NCBI GenBank assembly: GCA_030044295.1 | Contig: JASHWB010000207.1 | Location: 1-6,041, forward strand | Reading direction: 5' to 3' | Source: Candidatus Acidiferrales bacterium | Lineage (GTDB): Bacteria > Acidobacteriota > Terriglobia > Acidiferrales > UBA7541 | DNA: 6,041 bases | Shown here: piece after piece, positions 5,516 to 6,041 of the stretch | Layout: each line of letters starts with the position of its first letter | Position numbering within the stretch: the stretch's first letter is position 1 | The notes under the pieces: generated by a model | Told to the model about the DNA's origin: nothing | The model's input: only the letters and a program-made list of their open reading frames with translations | Databases searched by the model: none | Translations under genes and position numbers: made by a program

Positions 5516-6041
5516 TCAGCGCTTTGCCTTGTCCAACGACGAAAGCGCTGGAATCCGATCCGTTCCCATGTACGGCCGCAGCGCCTCCGGAATCACGACC
5601 GATCCATCCGCCTGCTGATAATTTTCAACGATTGCGATCCACGTGCGCCCCACGGCCAATCCCGATCCGTTTAGCGTGTGGACGAACTCCGATTTCCCCG
5701 CGCTCTTCGCCTTGAAGCGAATCCCCGAGCGCCGCGCCTGAAACGCCTCGGTATTCGAGCATGACGAAATTTCCATGAATTCGCCGCTCGACGGCAGCCA
5801 CACCTCGATGTCGTAGGTTTTCGCGGACGCGAAGCCCATATCTCCCGTGCACAGCAGCATAGTGCGATAGTGCAGACCCAATTTTTGAAGCAAGGATTCG
5901 GCGTTGCGCACCAGCTTTTCCAATTCGTCGTAGCTTTGCTCCGGGCGCGTGAATTTGAACATTTCCACTTTCTGAAACTGGTGCTGGCGCTTGATGCCGC
6001 GCGTGTCCTTGCCCGCGGCGCCGGCCTCGGAGCGGAAGCAG
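5516..6041 (-). CDS. serS: Seryl-tRNA synthetase, C-terminal part (partial)
   Basis: SerRS charges tRNA-Ser with serine using ATP. The gene runs off the right edge of the window; 174 C-terminal residues are visible and the frame is open to base 6040. The first visible residues are class II motif 2, CFRSEAGAAGKDTRG followed by HQFQKVEMFKF, which is diagnostic for SerRS. Further on come CTGDMGFASAKTYDIEVW, EISSCSNTEAFQARR (serine and ATP site), and motif 3, LNGSGLAVGRTWIAIVENYQ, with its ATP-binding arginine, followed by IPEALRPYMG. The final 16 residues are a short tail. The missing part would be the N-terminal tRNA-binding coiled coil and motif 1. A start inside the visible frame (GTG at 5968) would remove motif 2 and is not real. 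The neighbour to the left is convergent, so no operon partner is visible. Confidence 0.96.
   Translation of the reverse strand, partial: CFRSEAGAAGKDTRGIKRQHQFQKVEMFKFTRPEQSYDELEKLVRNAESLLQKLGLHYRTMLLCTGDMGFASAKTYDIEVWLPSSGEFMEISSCSNTEAFQARRSGIRFKAKSAGKSEFVHTLNGSGLAVGRTWIAIVENYQQADGSVVIPEALRPYMGTDRIPALSSLDKAKR

Overview
The window is a high-GC bacterial chromosomal segment that looks like Acidobacteriota or a similar soil bacterium. That assignment is an inference from gene content: a PadR regulator overlapping a HAAS/permease-prefix membrane protein, a DUF3179 protein with a cupin partner, and a small secreted cysteine-containing protein of a kind I associate with that phylum. No rRNA, tRNA, CRISPR array, transposon or prophage gene is visible, and gene order looks ordinary.

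Layout, left to right. (1) Positions 1-716, plus strand: the 3' end of a DUF3179 protein gene, then 40 bases later a gene for an exported single-domain cupin, probably one operon. (2) Positions 760-1813, minus strand: padR-like regulator and, overlapping it by 20 bases, a four-helix membrane protein with an N-terminal HAAS-type domain. A near-consensus sigma-70 promoter lies so close to the padR start that the message should be almost leaderless. (3) Positions 1946-2845, minus strand: thiD (thiamine biosynthesis) with a TTG start and a GC-rich leader containing several inverted repeats. (4) Positions 3092-4387, minus strand: a hexameric-type glutamate dehydrogenase gene whose Shine-Dalgarno sequence is wholly contained in a short hairpin, with a candidate promoter and a perfect 13-base palindrome upstream. 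(5) Positions 4388-5040: a 653-base divergent intergenic region. Its right part holds a good sigma-70 promoter for the next gene with a leader of about 137 bases; its middle has no convincing gene but can fold. (6) Positions 5041-5382, plus strand: a small secreted protein. (7) Positions 5516-6041, minus strand: the C-terminal half of seryl-tRNA synthetase, running off the window.

The genes do not form one pathway. gdhA (nitrogen and carbon assimilation), thiD (cofactor synthesis) and serS (translation) are housekeeping genes. padR-HAAS is a self-contained regulator and membrane-protein module, and DUF3179-cupin and the small Cys protein are exported proteins of unknown function. I found no clear previously undescribed multi-gene system. 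The most interesting signals are non-coding: the hairpin over the gdhA ribosome binding site, the near-leaderless padR promoter, and the foldable intergenic stretch around 4707-4772.
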